Below, in pieces: positions 24,458 through 32,791 of a DNA stretch of 64,000 nt. Made by a program: the position numbers and the translations under genes. Below the pieces are notes generated by a model. The model did no database searches and was not told the origin of the DNA. It worked only from the letters and a program-made list of their open reading frames with translations. Source of the DNA: Streptomyces sp. SAT1 (GTDB lineage: Bacteria; Actinomycetota; Actinomycetes; Streptomycetales; Streptomycetaceae); NCBI RefSeq assembly GCF_001654495.1, contig NZ_CP015849.1, positions 4,439,501 through 4,503,500 on the forward strand, in the 5' to 3' direction. The first letter of the stretch is position 1. Each line of letters starts with the position of its first letter.

Positions 24458-24897
24458 GGGCGGTGACCTCCCGGCGGGACACGGCGGGCGACCATCAGGC
24501 GGTTCCAGCCGTTGATGACGGTGATCAGCGCGATCAGATGGGCGAGTGCGGCCTCGTCGAAGTGGCGGGCGGCCTCCTCGTACACCGCGTCCGGCACGAA
24601 GCCGTCCGTCAGCACGGTGACCGCCTCGGTCAGCGCGAGCGCCGCCCGTTCGCGCCCGGTGTACAGGTCCTCGGTCTCCTCCCAGGCGTTCAGGAGCTGG
24701 ATCCGGTCCTGCGACTCGCCGTTCTTCCGGGCGGCATCGAGGTGCATGTCCAGGCAGAACGCGCAGTGGTTGAGCTGCGAGGCCCGGATCATGACCAGTT
24801 CGGCCAGGACCGGATCGCCCAGCCCCTCCTTGGCCGCCGCGCTCAGCGCCGACATCGCCCCCGAGACCTCCGGGTCCAGCAGCCGGGTCCGGCTCAC
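24454..24897 (-). CDS. AhpD-like carboxymuconolactone decarboxylase family protein (copy 2)
   Basis: The 147-residue protein carries the CXXC redox motif in ASQLNHCAFCLDMHLDAARKNGE, followed by LLNAWEETEDLYTGRERAALALTEAVTVL. AhpD-type proteins are thiol peroxidase partners; many paralogs are of unknown substrate. It is a close paralog of the gene directly upstream and is coupled on both sides by 4-base overlaps. Confidence 0.88.
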   Translation of the reverse strand: MSRTRLLDPEVSGAMSALSAAAKEGLGDPVLAELVMIRASQLNHCAFCLDMHLDAARKNGESQDRIQLLNAWEETEDLYTGRERAALALTEAVTVLTDGFVPDAVYEEAARHFDEAALAHLIALITVINGWNRLMVARRVPPGGHRP

Positions 24898-25400
24898 TTG
24901 TGCGCCTCCGGCCGGTAGTGGCCCGGGGCCATCCGGGTGGTCACGCCGAACCGGTTCCAGGCGTTGATCACCGCGATGGCCGCGATCAGCTGGGACAGCT
25001 CGGCCTCCTCGAAGTGCCCGGCGGCCCTCTCGTACACCGCGTCCGGCACGAAGCCGTCGGTCAGGACGGTCACGGCCTCGGTCAGCTCGATCGCGGCCAG
25101 CTCCTTCTCCGTGTAGAAGTGCCGCGACTCCTCCCACGCGCTGAGCTGCACGATCCGCTCCACGCTCTCGCCGGCCGCGAGGGCGTCCCTGGTGTGCATG
25201 TCCAGGCAGAACGCGCAGTGGTTGAGCTGGGAGGCCCGGATCTTCACCAGCTCGTACAGCCGGGGTTCGAGCCCCTGCTTGGCGGCCGTGTCCAGGCGGA
25301 TCATGGCCTTGTAGACCTCGGGGGCGTACTGGTGCCAGGACAGGCGGGGCGCCTGCTCGGCCGCGTACGGGGTGTCGACGGTTTCCGCTTCAGAGCTCAT
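24894..25400 (-). CDS. AhpD-like carboxymuconolactone decarboxylase family protein (copy 1)
   Basis: The 168-residue protein has the same core (ASQLNHCAFCLDMHTRDALAAGE, LSAWEESRHFYTEKELAAIELTEAVTVLTDGFVPDAVYERAA) as the next gene. Tandem duplication is evident from near-identical stretches such as EAVTVLTDGFVPDAVYE. It is the first gene of the operon, divergent from a MocR regulator by a 47-base spacer. Confidence 0.9.
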   Translation of the reverse strand: MSSEAETVDTPYAAEQAPRLSWHQYAPEVYKAMIRLDTAAKQGLEPRLYELVKIRASQLNHCAFCLDMHTRDALAAGESVERIVQLSAWEESRHFYTEKELAAIELTEAVTVLTDGFVPDAVYERAAGHFEEAELSQLIAAIAVINAWNRFGVTTRMAPGHYRPEAHK

Positions 25401-25447
25401 GTGCTCGACCCTAGGCGCGAAGCGTCCCAGGAGTATGGTCCATTTCC
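25401..25447. promoter_or_regulatory. Divergent promoter/operator between AhpD and MocR genes
   Basis: The 47-base spacer contains the only AT-rich run here (TATGGTCCATTTCCATG), with an ATGGTCCAT near-dyad and repeated CCAT half sites. MocR regulators bind such direct or inverted half sites in the shared promoter, so control of the AhpD operon is likely. Confidence 0.5.
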
Positions 25448-26836
25448 ATGGCGAGAACATGGGCCACTCTGGGCGTCGACCTCCATCTGGAACCGGCCGG
25501 TCCCGGGGTGCGGCGCGGACTGACCGACGCCCTGCGGGAGGCGGTCCGCACCGGCCGGCTCGCCCCCGGCACCCGGCTGCCGTCCTCCCGCAGCCTCGCC
25601 GCCGACCTCGGCGTCGCCCGCAACACCGTCGCCGACGCCTACGCCGACCTCGTCGCCGAGGGCTGGCTCACCGCACGCCAGGGCTCCGGCACCCAGGTCG
25701 CCGACCGGGCGGTCGCCGCTTCCGCCACCGCCCCGCCGGGCCCGCACCGCACCCCGCACCGCCCCCGGCACGACCTGCGCCCCGGCAGCCCCGACCTGGC
25801 CTCCTTCCCCCGCGCCGCATGGCTCAGGGCGGCCCGCCGCGCGCTCACCACGGCCCCGCACCACGTCCTCGGCTACGGCGACCCGCGCGGCACGGCCGAG
25901 CTGCGCACCGCGCTGGCCGGGTATCTCGCCCGGGTGCGCGGCGTGCGCACCGGCCCCGAGCACATCGTGGTGTGCGCCGGGTTCGCGCACGGTCTGCGGA
26001 TCCTCGGGGAGGTGCTGCGCGGGCGCGGCACGGACACCGTCGCCGTCGAGTCGTACGGCCTCGACCTGCACCGGGACCTGCTGACCCGGGCCGGTCTGCG
26101 CACCCGCCCGCTGCCCTTCGACGAACGCGGCACGGTCGTCGCACCGCCGCCCGGCACCGGGGCGGTCCTGCTCACCCCCTCGCACCAGTTCCCGATGGGC
26201 GTGGCCCTGCCCCCGGACCGGCGCGCGGCCGTCACCGACTGGGCGCGGCGCACCGGCGGGCTGGTCCTGGAGGACGACTACGACGGCGAGTTCCGCTACG
26301 ACCGCCAGTCGGTCGGCGCGCTCCAGGGCCTCGACCCCGGCCACGTCGTCTATCTGGGCACCGCGAGCAAGTCCCTGGCCCCCGGCCTGCGGCTGGCCTG
26401 GATGGTGCTGCCCCCGGACCTCGCCGAGGCGGCGGTCCTGGCCAAGGGGCACGCCGAGGTCTGCGGGGTGCTGGACCAGCTGACGCTGGCGGAGTTCATC
26501 ACCTCCGGTGCCTACGACCGCCAGGTGCGCGCCGCCCGGCTGCGCTACCGGCGCCGCCGCGACGCCCTGGTGGCGGCGCTGGCCACCGCCGCCCCCGCGG
26601 TCCGCCCCACCGGCATCGCCGCCGGACTGCACGCCGTGCTGCGGCTGCCGCCGGGCACCGAGCAGGCGGTGGTGCAGGCCGCCGCCTGGCAGGACCTCAC
26701 CCTCTACGGCCTGTCCCGCTTCCGCCACGCGGACGCCACCGTGCCCCCACTGGACGCCCTGGTCGTCGGCTACGGCACCCCGCCCGACCACGCCTGGTCG
26801 GGGGCCCTGGACGCACTGTGCCGGGTGCTGCCCTGA
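25448..26836 (+). CDS. MocR/PdxR-type GntR regulator with aminotransferase domain
   Basis: The 462-residue protein has an N-terminal GntR winged helix (ALREAVRTGRLAPGTRLPSSRSLAADLGVARNTVADAYADLVAEGWL) and a fold-type I aminotransferase domain from about residue 105 (PGSPDLASFPRAAWLRA, the PLP region LVLEDDYDGEFRYD, and TASKSLAPGLRLAW with the Schiff-base Lys). MocR proteins sense PLP or aldimines. Divergent position makes the AhpD/PEP-mutase operon its probable target. Confidence 0.92.
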   Translation: MARTWATLGVDLHLEPAGPGVRRGLTDALREAVRTGRLAPGTRLPSSRSLAADLGVARNTVADAYADLVAEGWLTARQGSGTQVADRAVAASATAPPGPHRTPHRPRHDLRPGSPDLASFPRAAWLRAARRALTTAPHHVLGYGDPRGTAELRTALAGYLARVRGVRTGPEHIVVCAGFAHGLRILGEVLRGRGTDTVAVESYGLDLHRDLLTRAGLRTRPLPFDERGTVVAPPPGTGAVLLTPSHQFPMGVALPPDRRAAVTDWARRTGGLVLEDDYDGEFRYDRQSVGALQGLDPGHVVYLGTASKSLAPGLRLAWMVLPPDLAEAAVLAKGHAEVCGVLDQLTLAEFITSGAYDRQVRAARLRYRRRRDALVAALATAAPAVRPTGIAAGLHAVLRLPPGTEQAVVQAAAWQDLTLYGLSRFRHADATVPPLDALVVGYGTPPDHAWSGALDALCRVLP

Positions 26837-27213
26837 GCGGGGGCGGGTGCCTGCGCGGCGGGTGCCTGCGGGGCGGGTGCCTGCGGGGCGGCTGCCTGCG
26901 GGGCGGCTGCCTGCGGGGCGGCTGCCGATCCGGCTGGGGTTGCCGTGGTGCCAGGGATTTTCGTGGCGCTCGGGGCTGCCGTGATGCCTGGGGCCGCTGG
27001 TCTGGCCGTGGTGTCCGTGACGGGCGAGGCAGCGCCAGGCGGTGCGAGGCAGCCGTGGGGCCTGAGCTGCCGTGGCGACCGGAACGGCCGTGGCGGCCGC
27101 AGCGGCTGGCTCGGTCGGCGCGGCTGGGGCGTCGGGGACGGCTGAGATGGCCTGCGCCGGGGCGGAGGTGGAGGCGGCGGCCGGGACCGGGCAGGGTGTC
27201 GTGCCGGGCGGGT
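26837..27213. other. Gene-free region with 15-bp tandem repeats
   Basis: 377 bases between converging MocR and EamA genes. It starts with a 15-bp tandem array. The rest reads as GC-rich low-complexity DNA with alanine/proline-like shadow frames and no supported start. It could be eroded 3' extension of the transporter gene. Confidence 0.5.
26841..26925. repeat. 15-bp tandem repeat, about 5.7 copies
   Basis: A GGGCGGGTGCCTGCG-type unit repeats with one recurrent T/C variant (GGGT or GGCT). It lies right after the MocR stop and is not coding on the plus strand. Confidence 0.85.
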
Positions 27214-28095
27214 TCAGGCCGAGCCGGCCGGTTCCTGGTCCTGTGCGGGCTCGGGCGTCGGTGCCTCGCCGAAGCGGGCCAGGGCCAGTGCCCCGGCCAC
27301 CGCGACCGCGAAGCCGAGCACCGCGAGCCAGGCCAGCCCGTCCCGGGTGCGGTCGCCGAGCCACACCACGCCGATCGCCGCCGGGCCGAGCGTCTCGCCC
27401 AGCACCATACCGGCGGTGGCCGTGGTCACCGAGCCGCGCTGGAGGGCGGTGGTGAGCAGCAGGAAGGCGGCACCGCCGGCCAGGACCAGGGCGTACGCCG
27501 CCGGGTTGGTGAACAGCGTCGCCGGGGCGAGCGAGTCGATCAGCCGGACCGTCACCTCGACCACGCCGAAGCCGAGGCCCGCGCCCAGGCCGAGCAGCAG
27601 CGCCCGGCCGCGCTCGGGCAGCCGCCCCGCCACCGCGCCCAGCGCCAGCACGGCGAGGCCCGCGGCGAGCATCGCCCACTTCAGCGCGGCGGAACCGGGC
27701 TTGTCGCCCTCGGCGCCCGAGGCCAGCCCCAGCAGGGCGAGCCCGGCGCAGACCACCGCCACCGCGGCCCACTCCGTGCCCCTGAGCCGCACCCGCAGCA
27801 GCCGGGCCGCGGCCACCGCCGTCACCGCCAGACTGGAGGCCAGGGCCGCGCCCACCGCGTAGATCGGCAGTGAGCGCAGCGCCGCGATCTGGAGCACGAA
27901 ACCGACCCCGTCAAGACCGAGGCCCAGCAGGTACCGCCACTGCCGCAGCGCCCGCAGCAGCAGCGCCGCGTCACCGCCCGGACCCGCCTGGACGCCGTCC
28001 GCACCGGCCGCCGCCCGCGCGGCGACCGCCTGGAACACCGTCGCCGTACCGAAACACACCGCCGCGCCGAGCGCGCACACCATTCCCAGGAGCAC
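27214..28095 (-). CDS. EamA/DMT-family transporter
   Basis: The 293-residue integral membrane protein has about 9-10 spans (GMVCALGAAVCFGTATVFQAV, YAVGAALASSLAVTAVAAA, WAAVAVVCAGLALLGLA, LKWAMLAAGLAVLALGAVAG, AYALVLAGGAAFLLLTTAL and others) with the duplicated EamA pattern of the drug/metabolite transporter superfamily. Exported substrate is unknown. The GTG start lies 15 residues before a Met alternative and is supported by the first hydrophobic stretch beginning at once. The tail is short and acidic. Confidence 0.85.
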   Translation of the reverse strand: MLLGMVCALGAAVCFGTATVFQAVAARAAAGADGVQAGPGGDAALLLRALRQWRYLLGLGLDGVGFVLQIAALRSLPIYAVGAALASSLAVTAVAAARLLRVRLRGTEWAAVAVVCAGLALLGLASGAEGDKPGSAALKWAMLAAGLAVLALGAVAGRLPERGRALLLGLGAGLGFGVVEVTVRLIDSLAPATLFTNPAAYALVLAGGAAFLLLTTALQRGSVTTATAGMVLGETLGPAAIGVVWLGDRTRDGLAWLAVLGFAVAVAGALALARFGEAPTPEPAQDQEPAGSA

Positions 28096-28269
28096 GAAGC
28101 GACTCTAGGCGAGCGCGGCGGCACGGGGCCGCCCGCACCGGTGTTCCCGTCCCTCTCTAGGCTGTCCGACGCGCGACGGCCGGGAACCGGCCACCGGGTT
28201 CCGGCCGTGAACAACGACAGCACGTACCGGCACGGCACCACACGACGACTGCGACGGGGAGACAGGGAC

Positions 28270-28638
28270 ATGGCGGACACACGACGGCGGCTTCGGTCGG
28301 GCACGGTCGTCCTGGGGGGCATGGGGCTGCTGGCCGCCGCGCTCACCTCCTGCTCCTCCGCCCCGGACAAGCGGTGCGTGGACCGCGGCAGCTACTCGCT
28401 GTCCAAGGGCTACAAGGTCGTCGCGGACAAGAACTGCAAGACCACCAAGTCCTCGTACAACAGCGCCTGGTACTACGGCGGCAAGAAGAAGAGCGGCTGG
28501 GTCACCGGCGGTTCGTTCACCAAGCCGCGCAAGAGCTCCGGCGGGTCCGGCTCCAGCTCCGGATCCGTGTCCGGCGGCAGCCACGGCGGCGTCGACCGGG
28601 GCGGCTTCGGCGGCGGCCACGGCAAGTCCGGCGGCTGA
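28270..28638 (+). CDS. Small lipoprotein with Gly/Ser-rich tail (YgiB-like)
   Basis: The ATG at 28270 follows GGGGAGACAGGG. The 122-residue protein has a lipobox signal (MGLLAAALTSC), so Cys25 or nearby is lipidated, then a short domain with three more Cys residues, and a tail of Gly, Ser, His and Lys (GGSHGGVDRGGFGGGHGKSGG). It lies 8 bases before a glutathionylspermidine-synthase-like gene. The same order, lipoprotein with Ser-rich tail then ATP-grasp ligase, occurs as ygiB-ygiC in E. coli, so the two proteins probably act together at the envelope. Confidence 0.78.
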   Translation: MADTRRRLRSGTVVLGGMGLLAAALTSCSSAPDKRCVDRGSYSLSKGYKVVADKNCKTTKSSYNSAWYYGGKKKSGWVTGGSFTKPRKSSGGSGSSSGSVSGGSHGGVDRGGFGGGHGKSGG

Positions 28639-28646
28639 GGCCGGAG

Positions 28647-29843
28647 ATGGAACGCCGCACCCTCGAACCCCGGCCCGGCTGGCAGCAGACCGTCGAGGCG
28701 CAGGGCCTGATCTACCCGCTCACCCGCCATCCCGACGACTCGCTGCGGCCCTACTGGGACGAGAGCGCCTGCTACGTCTTCTCGCTGCCCGAGGTGGAGG
28801 CGCTGGAGGACGTCGTCGAGGAACTGCACCGCATGTGCCTGGCGGCGGCCGGCCACATCGTCGCCACCGGGCGGTTCGCCGACCTCGGCATCACCGACCC
28901 GCGGGTCGCCGCCGCGGTCGCCGAGTCCTGGCACCGGCGGGCCGAACTCCCCTCCGTCTACGGCCGCTTCGACCTGCGCTACGACGGCACGGGACCGGCC
29001 AAGCTGCTGGAGTACAACGCGGACACCCCGACCTCGCTGGTCGAGGCGGCCTCCCCGCAGTGGTTCTGGATGGAGGACCGCTTCCCCGGCGCCGACCAGT
29101 GGAACTCCCTGCACGACCGGCTCGTCGCCGCGTGGCGGAAGCAGGCGAGGCTGCTCCCGCCGGGCGCCCCGCTGCACTTCGCGCACTCCGCCGAGGACGA
29201 GCTGGGCGAGGACCTGATGACGGTCGCCTATCTCAAGGAGACCGCCGAGCAGGCGGGCCTGGAGACCGAGTGGATCTCCGTGGAGGAGATCGGCTGGGAC
29301 CCGCTGTCCGAGCGGTTCGTGGACAACGGGCTGCGGTTCATCCGCAGCGTCTTCAAGCTCTACCCCTGGGAGTGGCTGACCACCGACCGCTTCGGCGGAC
29401 ACGTCCTGGACACCCTCGACAACGGCGGCGGCACCGGCTCCACCCTGTGGATCGAGCCCGCCTGGAAGATGCTGCTGAGCAACAAGGCGCTGCTGGCCGT
29501 CCTCTGGGAGCTGTACCCCGGCCACCCCAATCTGCTCCCCGCCTACCTCGACGGCCCGCGCGAACTGGCCGACACCAGCGGTTACGTGGCCAAGCCGCTG
29601 CTCGGCCGCGAGGGCGAGGGCGTCACGGTGCACGAGCCGGGCACCGAGCCCGCGCCCGCGTCCGTCCCGGAGGACGAGGCGTGCTGCTACCAGGCGCTCG
29701 CCCCGCTGCCCGCCTTCGACGGCAACCACGTCGTCCTGGGCGCCTGGGTCGTCGAAGACGAGTCCGCCGGTCTCGGCATCCGGGAGTCGTCCGGTCTGAT
29801 CACGGACGAGTACGCCCGCTTCGTCCCGCACGTGATCCTCTGA
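28647..29843 (+). CDS. Glutathionylspermidine-synthase-family ATP-grasp ligase (YgiC-like)
   Basis: The 398-residue protein matches the C-terminal synthetase domain of glutathionylspermidine synthase (YgiC/YjfC type): PYWDESACYVF, GRFDLRYDGTGPAKLLEYNADTPTSLVEAA, KALLAVLWELYPGHPNLLPAY, GYVAKPLLGREGEGVTV, and the final GNHVVLGAWVVEDESAGLGIRES. It would form an amide bond using ATP, but Streptomyces does not make trypanothione, so substrate is unknown. ATG follows GGCCGGAG. Coupled to the upstream lipoprotein. Confidence 0.92.
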   Translation: MERRTLEPRPGWQQTVEAQGLIYPLTRHPDDSLRPYWDESACYVFSLPEVEALEDVVEELHRMCLAAAGHIVATGRFADLGITDPRVAAAVAESWHRRAELPSVYGRFDLRYDGTGPAKLLEYNADTPTSLVEAASPQWFWMEDRFPGADQWNSLHDRLVAAWRKQARLLPPGAPLHFAHSAEDELGEDLMTVAYLKETAEQAGLETEWISVEEIGWDPLSERFVDNGLRFIRSVFKLYPWEWLTTDRFGGHVLDTLDNGGGTGSTLWIEPAWKMLLSNKALLAVLWELYPGHPNLLPAYLDGPRELADTSGYVAKPLLGREGEGVTVHEPGTEPAPASVPEDEACCYQALAPLPAFDGNHVVLGAWVVEDESAGLGIRESSGLITDEYARFVPHVIL

Positions 29844-29890
29844 GCGCACCGGCCGGGACCGGCGCCGGGCGTCGGCTCAGGTGAGGCGGC

Positions 29891-30607
29891 TCAGGTGAGG
29901 TGGCCGAGGGTGCGCAGATAGCCGTGCAGGGCCGCGGACGCGGCCAGGCGGCGGCTGCTGCGTTCGTGCAACCGCTCCCGGCGGGCGGCGAGTTCGTCGC
30001 GGATCCGGTCCGGGCCGCCGCCCGCGCGCAGCGCCTCCAGGACCGGTCCGGCCGCCGCGAGCGGGTGGCCGCCCCGGCGCAGCAGCGCCACGACGTGCGC
30101 CGCCTCAAGCTCCGCGGGCGGGTAGCGGCGGTAGCCCGTGCCCGGCTCCCGGTCCGGCCGCAGCAGTCCGCGCTCCTCCCACAGCCGCAGCACCGGCGGC
30201 TTCACCCCCACGGCGCGCGCCGCCTCCCCGATGCGCGGCGCGCGGCGCCCGGCGGCCGGGGCGAGCGCGCCGCCGGCCAGGACCGACGCCAGCGCCTCGC
30301 CCATGGCGGCCAGCCCGGAGCGTTCCCGGTCGAGGGCGCCGTGGCTCGCGTCGACGGCGGCCAGCGCCGCCCTCAGGTCCCCGGCGTGCACGGCCCGCAT
30401 GACCGTGCGGGCGGCCGGCCAGCCGTGCCCGGCGGCCAGTTCCCGCAGCGCCGCCAGCGCCTCGGCGTGCACGGCCGTGAAGACCCGGTAGCCGGACGCG
30501 GTGCGCCCGGCCGGGGGCAGCAGCCCGCCGTCGGCGTAGACGCGGATCTGCTGCACCGACACCCCCGCCGCCCGCGCCAGCGCGGCGATCCGCACCCGGT
30601 CCTCCAC
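29891..30607 (-). CDS. Double-MerR regulator (TioE-like)
   Basis: The 238-residue protein has two MerR helix-turn-helix domains in tandem: first at residues about 4-70 (RIAALARAAGVSVQQIRVYADGGLLPPAGRTASGYRVF), second at about 130-200 (RIGEAARAVGVKPPVLRLWEERGLLRPDREPGTGYRRY). Most MerR proteins have one HTH and dimerise. A monomer with two fits the TioE-type family. The GTG start at 30607 is set by the first HTH. A 7-6-7 palindrome in the divergent spacer is the likely site. No metal-binding Cys was seen. Confidence 0.88.
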   Translation of the reverse strand: MEDRVRIAALARAAGVSVQQIRVYADGGLLPPAGRTASGYRVFTAVHAEALAALRELAAGHGWPAARTVMRAVHAGDLRAALAAVDASHGALDRERSGLAAMGEALASVLAGGALAPAAGRRAPRIGEAARAVGVKPPVLRLWEERGLLRPDREPGTGYRRYPPAELEAAHVVALLRRGGHPLAAAGPVLEALRAGGGPDRIRDELAARRERLHERSSRRLAASAALHGYLRTLGHLT

Positions 30608-30674
30608 GTGAGTCCTCCCCACTGGTTGAGACTTTCCGGGCAGCCGACCCGGCCCACCTGCGGACAGTCTGCGC

Positions 30675-30694
30675 CAAGTGCCAAGAAGCACTTG
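30675..30694. promoter_or_regulatory. Palindrome in double-MerR divergent promoter
   Basis: CAAGTGC-CAAGAA-GCACTTG has exact 7-base arms. It sits between the MerR gene and the small divergent gene. MerR operators are dyads set between -35 and -10, so this is a fair candidate. Confidence 0.65.
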
Positions 30695-30758
30695 AATGAA
30701 ACAATGGAAACCACCGGATCCGGCCCCCGAACCCGCCACCCGATGGGAGACGACGGAC

Positions 30759-30980
30759 GTGCAGTTCCTTCTGGAGGTCACGATGGACCCGGCCCAGCCG
30801 CCCGAGGAGCGGGCCCGCGAACTGGGCCGCATCCTGCGCTACTGGGGCGGCAACCTCCACCACTACGCCCTCGAACCCGGTGACGGCTCCGCCGTCCACG
30901 ACTCGTCCTACCGCGAGGTCGGCCGCTGGAGCATCACCGAAGCGACCGGGACCGGCACGACCGGGACCGACGGCGCCTGA
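30759..30980 (+). CDS. Small unknown protein divergent from double-MerR
   Basis: A 73-residue soluble protein, starting at GTG 30759 (after GGGAGACGACGGAC) or at ATG 30696 if extended. Visible features are VQFLLEVTMDPAQPPEERARELGRILRYWGGNLHHYALEPGD with Trp and two His in a row, then a Gly/Thr tail. The pattern is conserved-looking, but I recognise no family. Control by the adjacent double-MerR protein is likely from position and the palindrome. Confidence 0.6.
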   Translation: MQFLLEVTMDPAQPPEERARELGRILRYWGGNLHHYALEPGDGSAVHDSSYREVGRWSITEATGTGTTGTDGA

Positions 30981-31066
30981 CACGCGCCCGCCCGGACGGA
31001 CGCCGCGCCCCGCCCGCATGGTGGACGCCGCGGCGTCCGTCCCGGCACCGGCCGGTAGGCTGGCCG

Positions 31067-31171
31067 AGGGCCGTGACTGGCGCGCTGGGCCCCGGCGGGA
31101 CGCCGGGACCCGAAGATGGGACCGACCATCGGGAAGCGGCCCGAGCAGCATCTGTGCCGTGCGCCTGGGCC
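31067..31171 (+). ncRNA. ZTP (pfl) riboswitch upstream of glyA
   Basis: The leader of glyA carries the conserved core blocks of the pfl/ZTP motif: CCGTGACTGGCGC (31071-31083), then a variable stem, then ACCGACCATCGGGAAGCGG, then a distal GCGCCTGGGC (31161-31170) able to pair with the first block as the pseudoknot. ZTP/ZMP riboswitches turn on folate and purine genes when 10-formyl-THF is short, and glyA in Streptomyces is a known class of target. How it acts here, translation or termination, cannot be told. The ribosome site CCGGAGG lies about 30 bases after. Confidence 0.85.
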
Positions 31172-31209
31172 GTCCCGTGAACGCCGACGCCACGTCCGGA
31201 GGTCCCCAG

Positions 31210-32655
31210 ATGCCCGCGCCCCTGTCCACCGAGTCCACCGCCTTCCGCGCCGCGCTCGACGTGATCCGCGCCGTCGAACCGCGCGTCGCCGACGCCATCG
31301 GCCAGGAGGTGGCCGACCAGCGCGAGATGCTCAAGCTGATCGCCTCCGAGAACTACGCCTCCCCGGCCACGCTGCTCGCGATGGGCAACTGGTTCAGCGA
31401 CAAGTACGCCGAGGGCACCGTCGGCCGCCGCTTCTACGCCGGCTGCCGCAACGTCGACACCGTCGAGTCGCTGGCCGCCGAGCACGCCCGGGAGCTGTTC
31501 GGCGCCCGCCACGCCTACGTCCAGCCGCACTCCGGCATCGACGCCAACCTGGTCGCCTTCTGGGCGGTCCTCGCCGACCGGGTCGAGGCGCCCTTCCTGG
31601 AGAAGACCGGCGTCCGCCAGGTCAACGACCTCGACGACGCGGCCTGGGCCGAGCTGCGCGCCGCCTTCGGCAACCAGCGCATGCTGGGCATGTCCCTGGA
31701 CGCCGGCGGCCACCTCACCCACGGCTTCCGCCCGAACATCTCCGGGAAGATGTTCGACCAGCGCTCCTACGGCACCGACCCGGCCACCGGCCTCCTCGAC
31801 TACGAGGCCCTGCGCGCCACCGCCCGCGAGTTCAAGCCGCTGATCATCGTCGCGGGCTACTCGGCCTACCCCCGCCTGGTGAACTTCCGGATCATGCGCG
31901 AGATCGCCGACGAGGTCGGCGCCACGCTCATGGTCGACATGGCCCACTTCGCCGGGCTGGTCGCGGGCAAGGTCCTCACCGGCGACTTCGACCCGGTCCC
32001 GCACGCCCAGATCGTCACCACCACCACCCACAAGTCGCTGCGCGGCCCGCGCGGCGGCATGGTCCTGTGCGACGACTCCCTCAAGGACCAGGTCGACCGC
32101 GGCTGCCCGATGGTGCTCGGCGGCCCGCTCCCGCACGTCATGGCCGCCAAGGCGGTCGCCCTGGCGGAGGCCCGGCAGCCCTCCTTCCAGGACTACGCCC
32201 GGCGGGTCGTCGACAACTCCCGCGCGCTGGCCGAGGGCCTGACGCGGCGCGGCGCCACCCTGGTGACCGGCGGCACCGACAACCACCTCAACCTGATCGA
32301 CGTCGCCTCCTCCTACGGGCTGACCGGCCGCCAGGCCGAGGCCGCGCTGCTGGACTCCGGCATCGTCACCAACCGCAACGCGATCCCCGCCGACCCCAAC
32401 GGCGCCTGGTACACCTCCGGCATCCGGGTCGGCACGCCCGCGCTGACCACCCGGGGGCTCGGCACCGCCGAGATGGACGAGGTCGCCGCTCTCATCGACC
32501 GCGTGCTGACCGCGACCGAGCCCGGCACCACCGCCAAGGGCGCCCCGTCCAAGGCGCAGCACGTCCTGGACGGCAAGACCGCCGAGGAGATCGCCCACCG
32601 GGCCTCCGACCTCGTGGCGGGCTTCCCGCTCTACCCGGAGATCGACCTCGGCTGA
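31210..32655 (+). CDS. glyA: Serine hydroxymethyltransferase
   Basis: GlyA makes glycine and 5,10-methylene-THF from serine and THF, feeding the FolD, PurN and PurH steps. The 481-residue protein is slightly longer than E. coli GlyA. Motifs: KLIASENYASPATLLAMG, GNWFSDKYAEGTVGRRFY, ELFGARHAYVQPHSGIDAN, DMAHFAGLVAGK, and the PLP-lysine region VTTTTHKSLRGPRGGMVLC. Its expression is likely governed by the ZTP riboswitch in the leader. It ends at a strong hairpin. Confidence 0.96.
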   Translation: MPAPLSTESTAFRAALDVIRAVEPRVADAIGQEVADQREMLKLIASENYASPATLLAMGNWFSDKYAEGTVGRRFYAGCRNVDTVESLAAEHARELFGARHAYVQPHSGIDANLVAFWAVLADRVEAPFLEKTGVRQVNDLDDAAWAELRAAFGNQRMLGMSLDAGGHLTHGFRPNISGKMFDQRSYGTDPATGLLDYEALRATAREFKPLIIVAGYSAYPRLVNFRIMREIADEVGATLMVDMAHFAGLVAGKVLTGDFDPVPHAQIVTTTTHKSLRGPRGGMVLCDDSLKDQVDRGCPMVLGGPLPHVMAAKAVALAEARQPSFQDYARRVVDNSRALAEGLTRRGATLVTGGTDNHLNLIDVASSYGLTGRQAEAALLDSGIVTNRNAIPADPNGAWYTSGIRVGTPALTTRGLGTAEMDEVAALIDRVLTATEPGTTAKGAPSKAQHVLDGKTAEEIAHRASDLVAGFPLYPEIDLG

Positions 32656-32656
32656 T

Positions 32657-32703
32657 CACCGGCCCGCGGCCGCCTCCCTCGCGCCGGGGGCGGCCGTCCG
32701 GTG
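32657..32703 (+). terminator. Terminator after glyA
   Basis: CACCGG/CCGGTG outer arms and CGGCCGCC/GGCGGCCG inner arms form a compound stem just after the glyA stop. Confidence 0.7.
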
Positions 32704-32791
32704 AGGCTGTTGCACACCGGCAGGCGATTCGGGCCGCGGCTGTTTCGGACCAGTTCCGGATCGGGGGCCGTTACCTGAGAGAATGGTGAGC

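Noticed and set aside
25397..27772. A 791-codon minus-strand frame with RPAGS/TRPAGT repeats
   Set aside because: Antisense to MocR. The repeats only mirror the 15-bp array.
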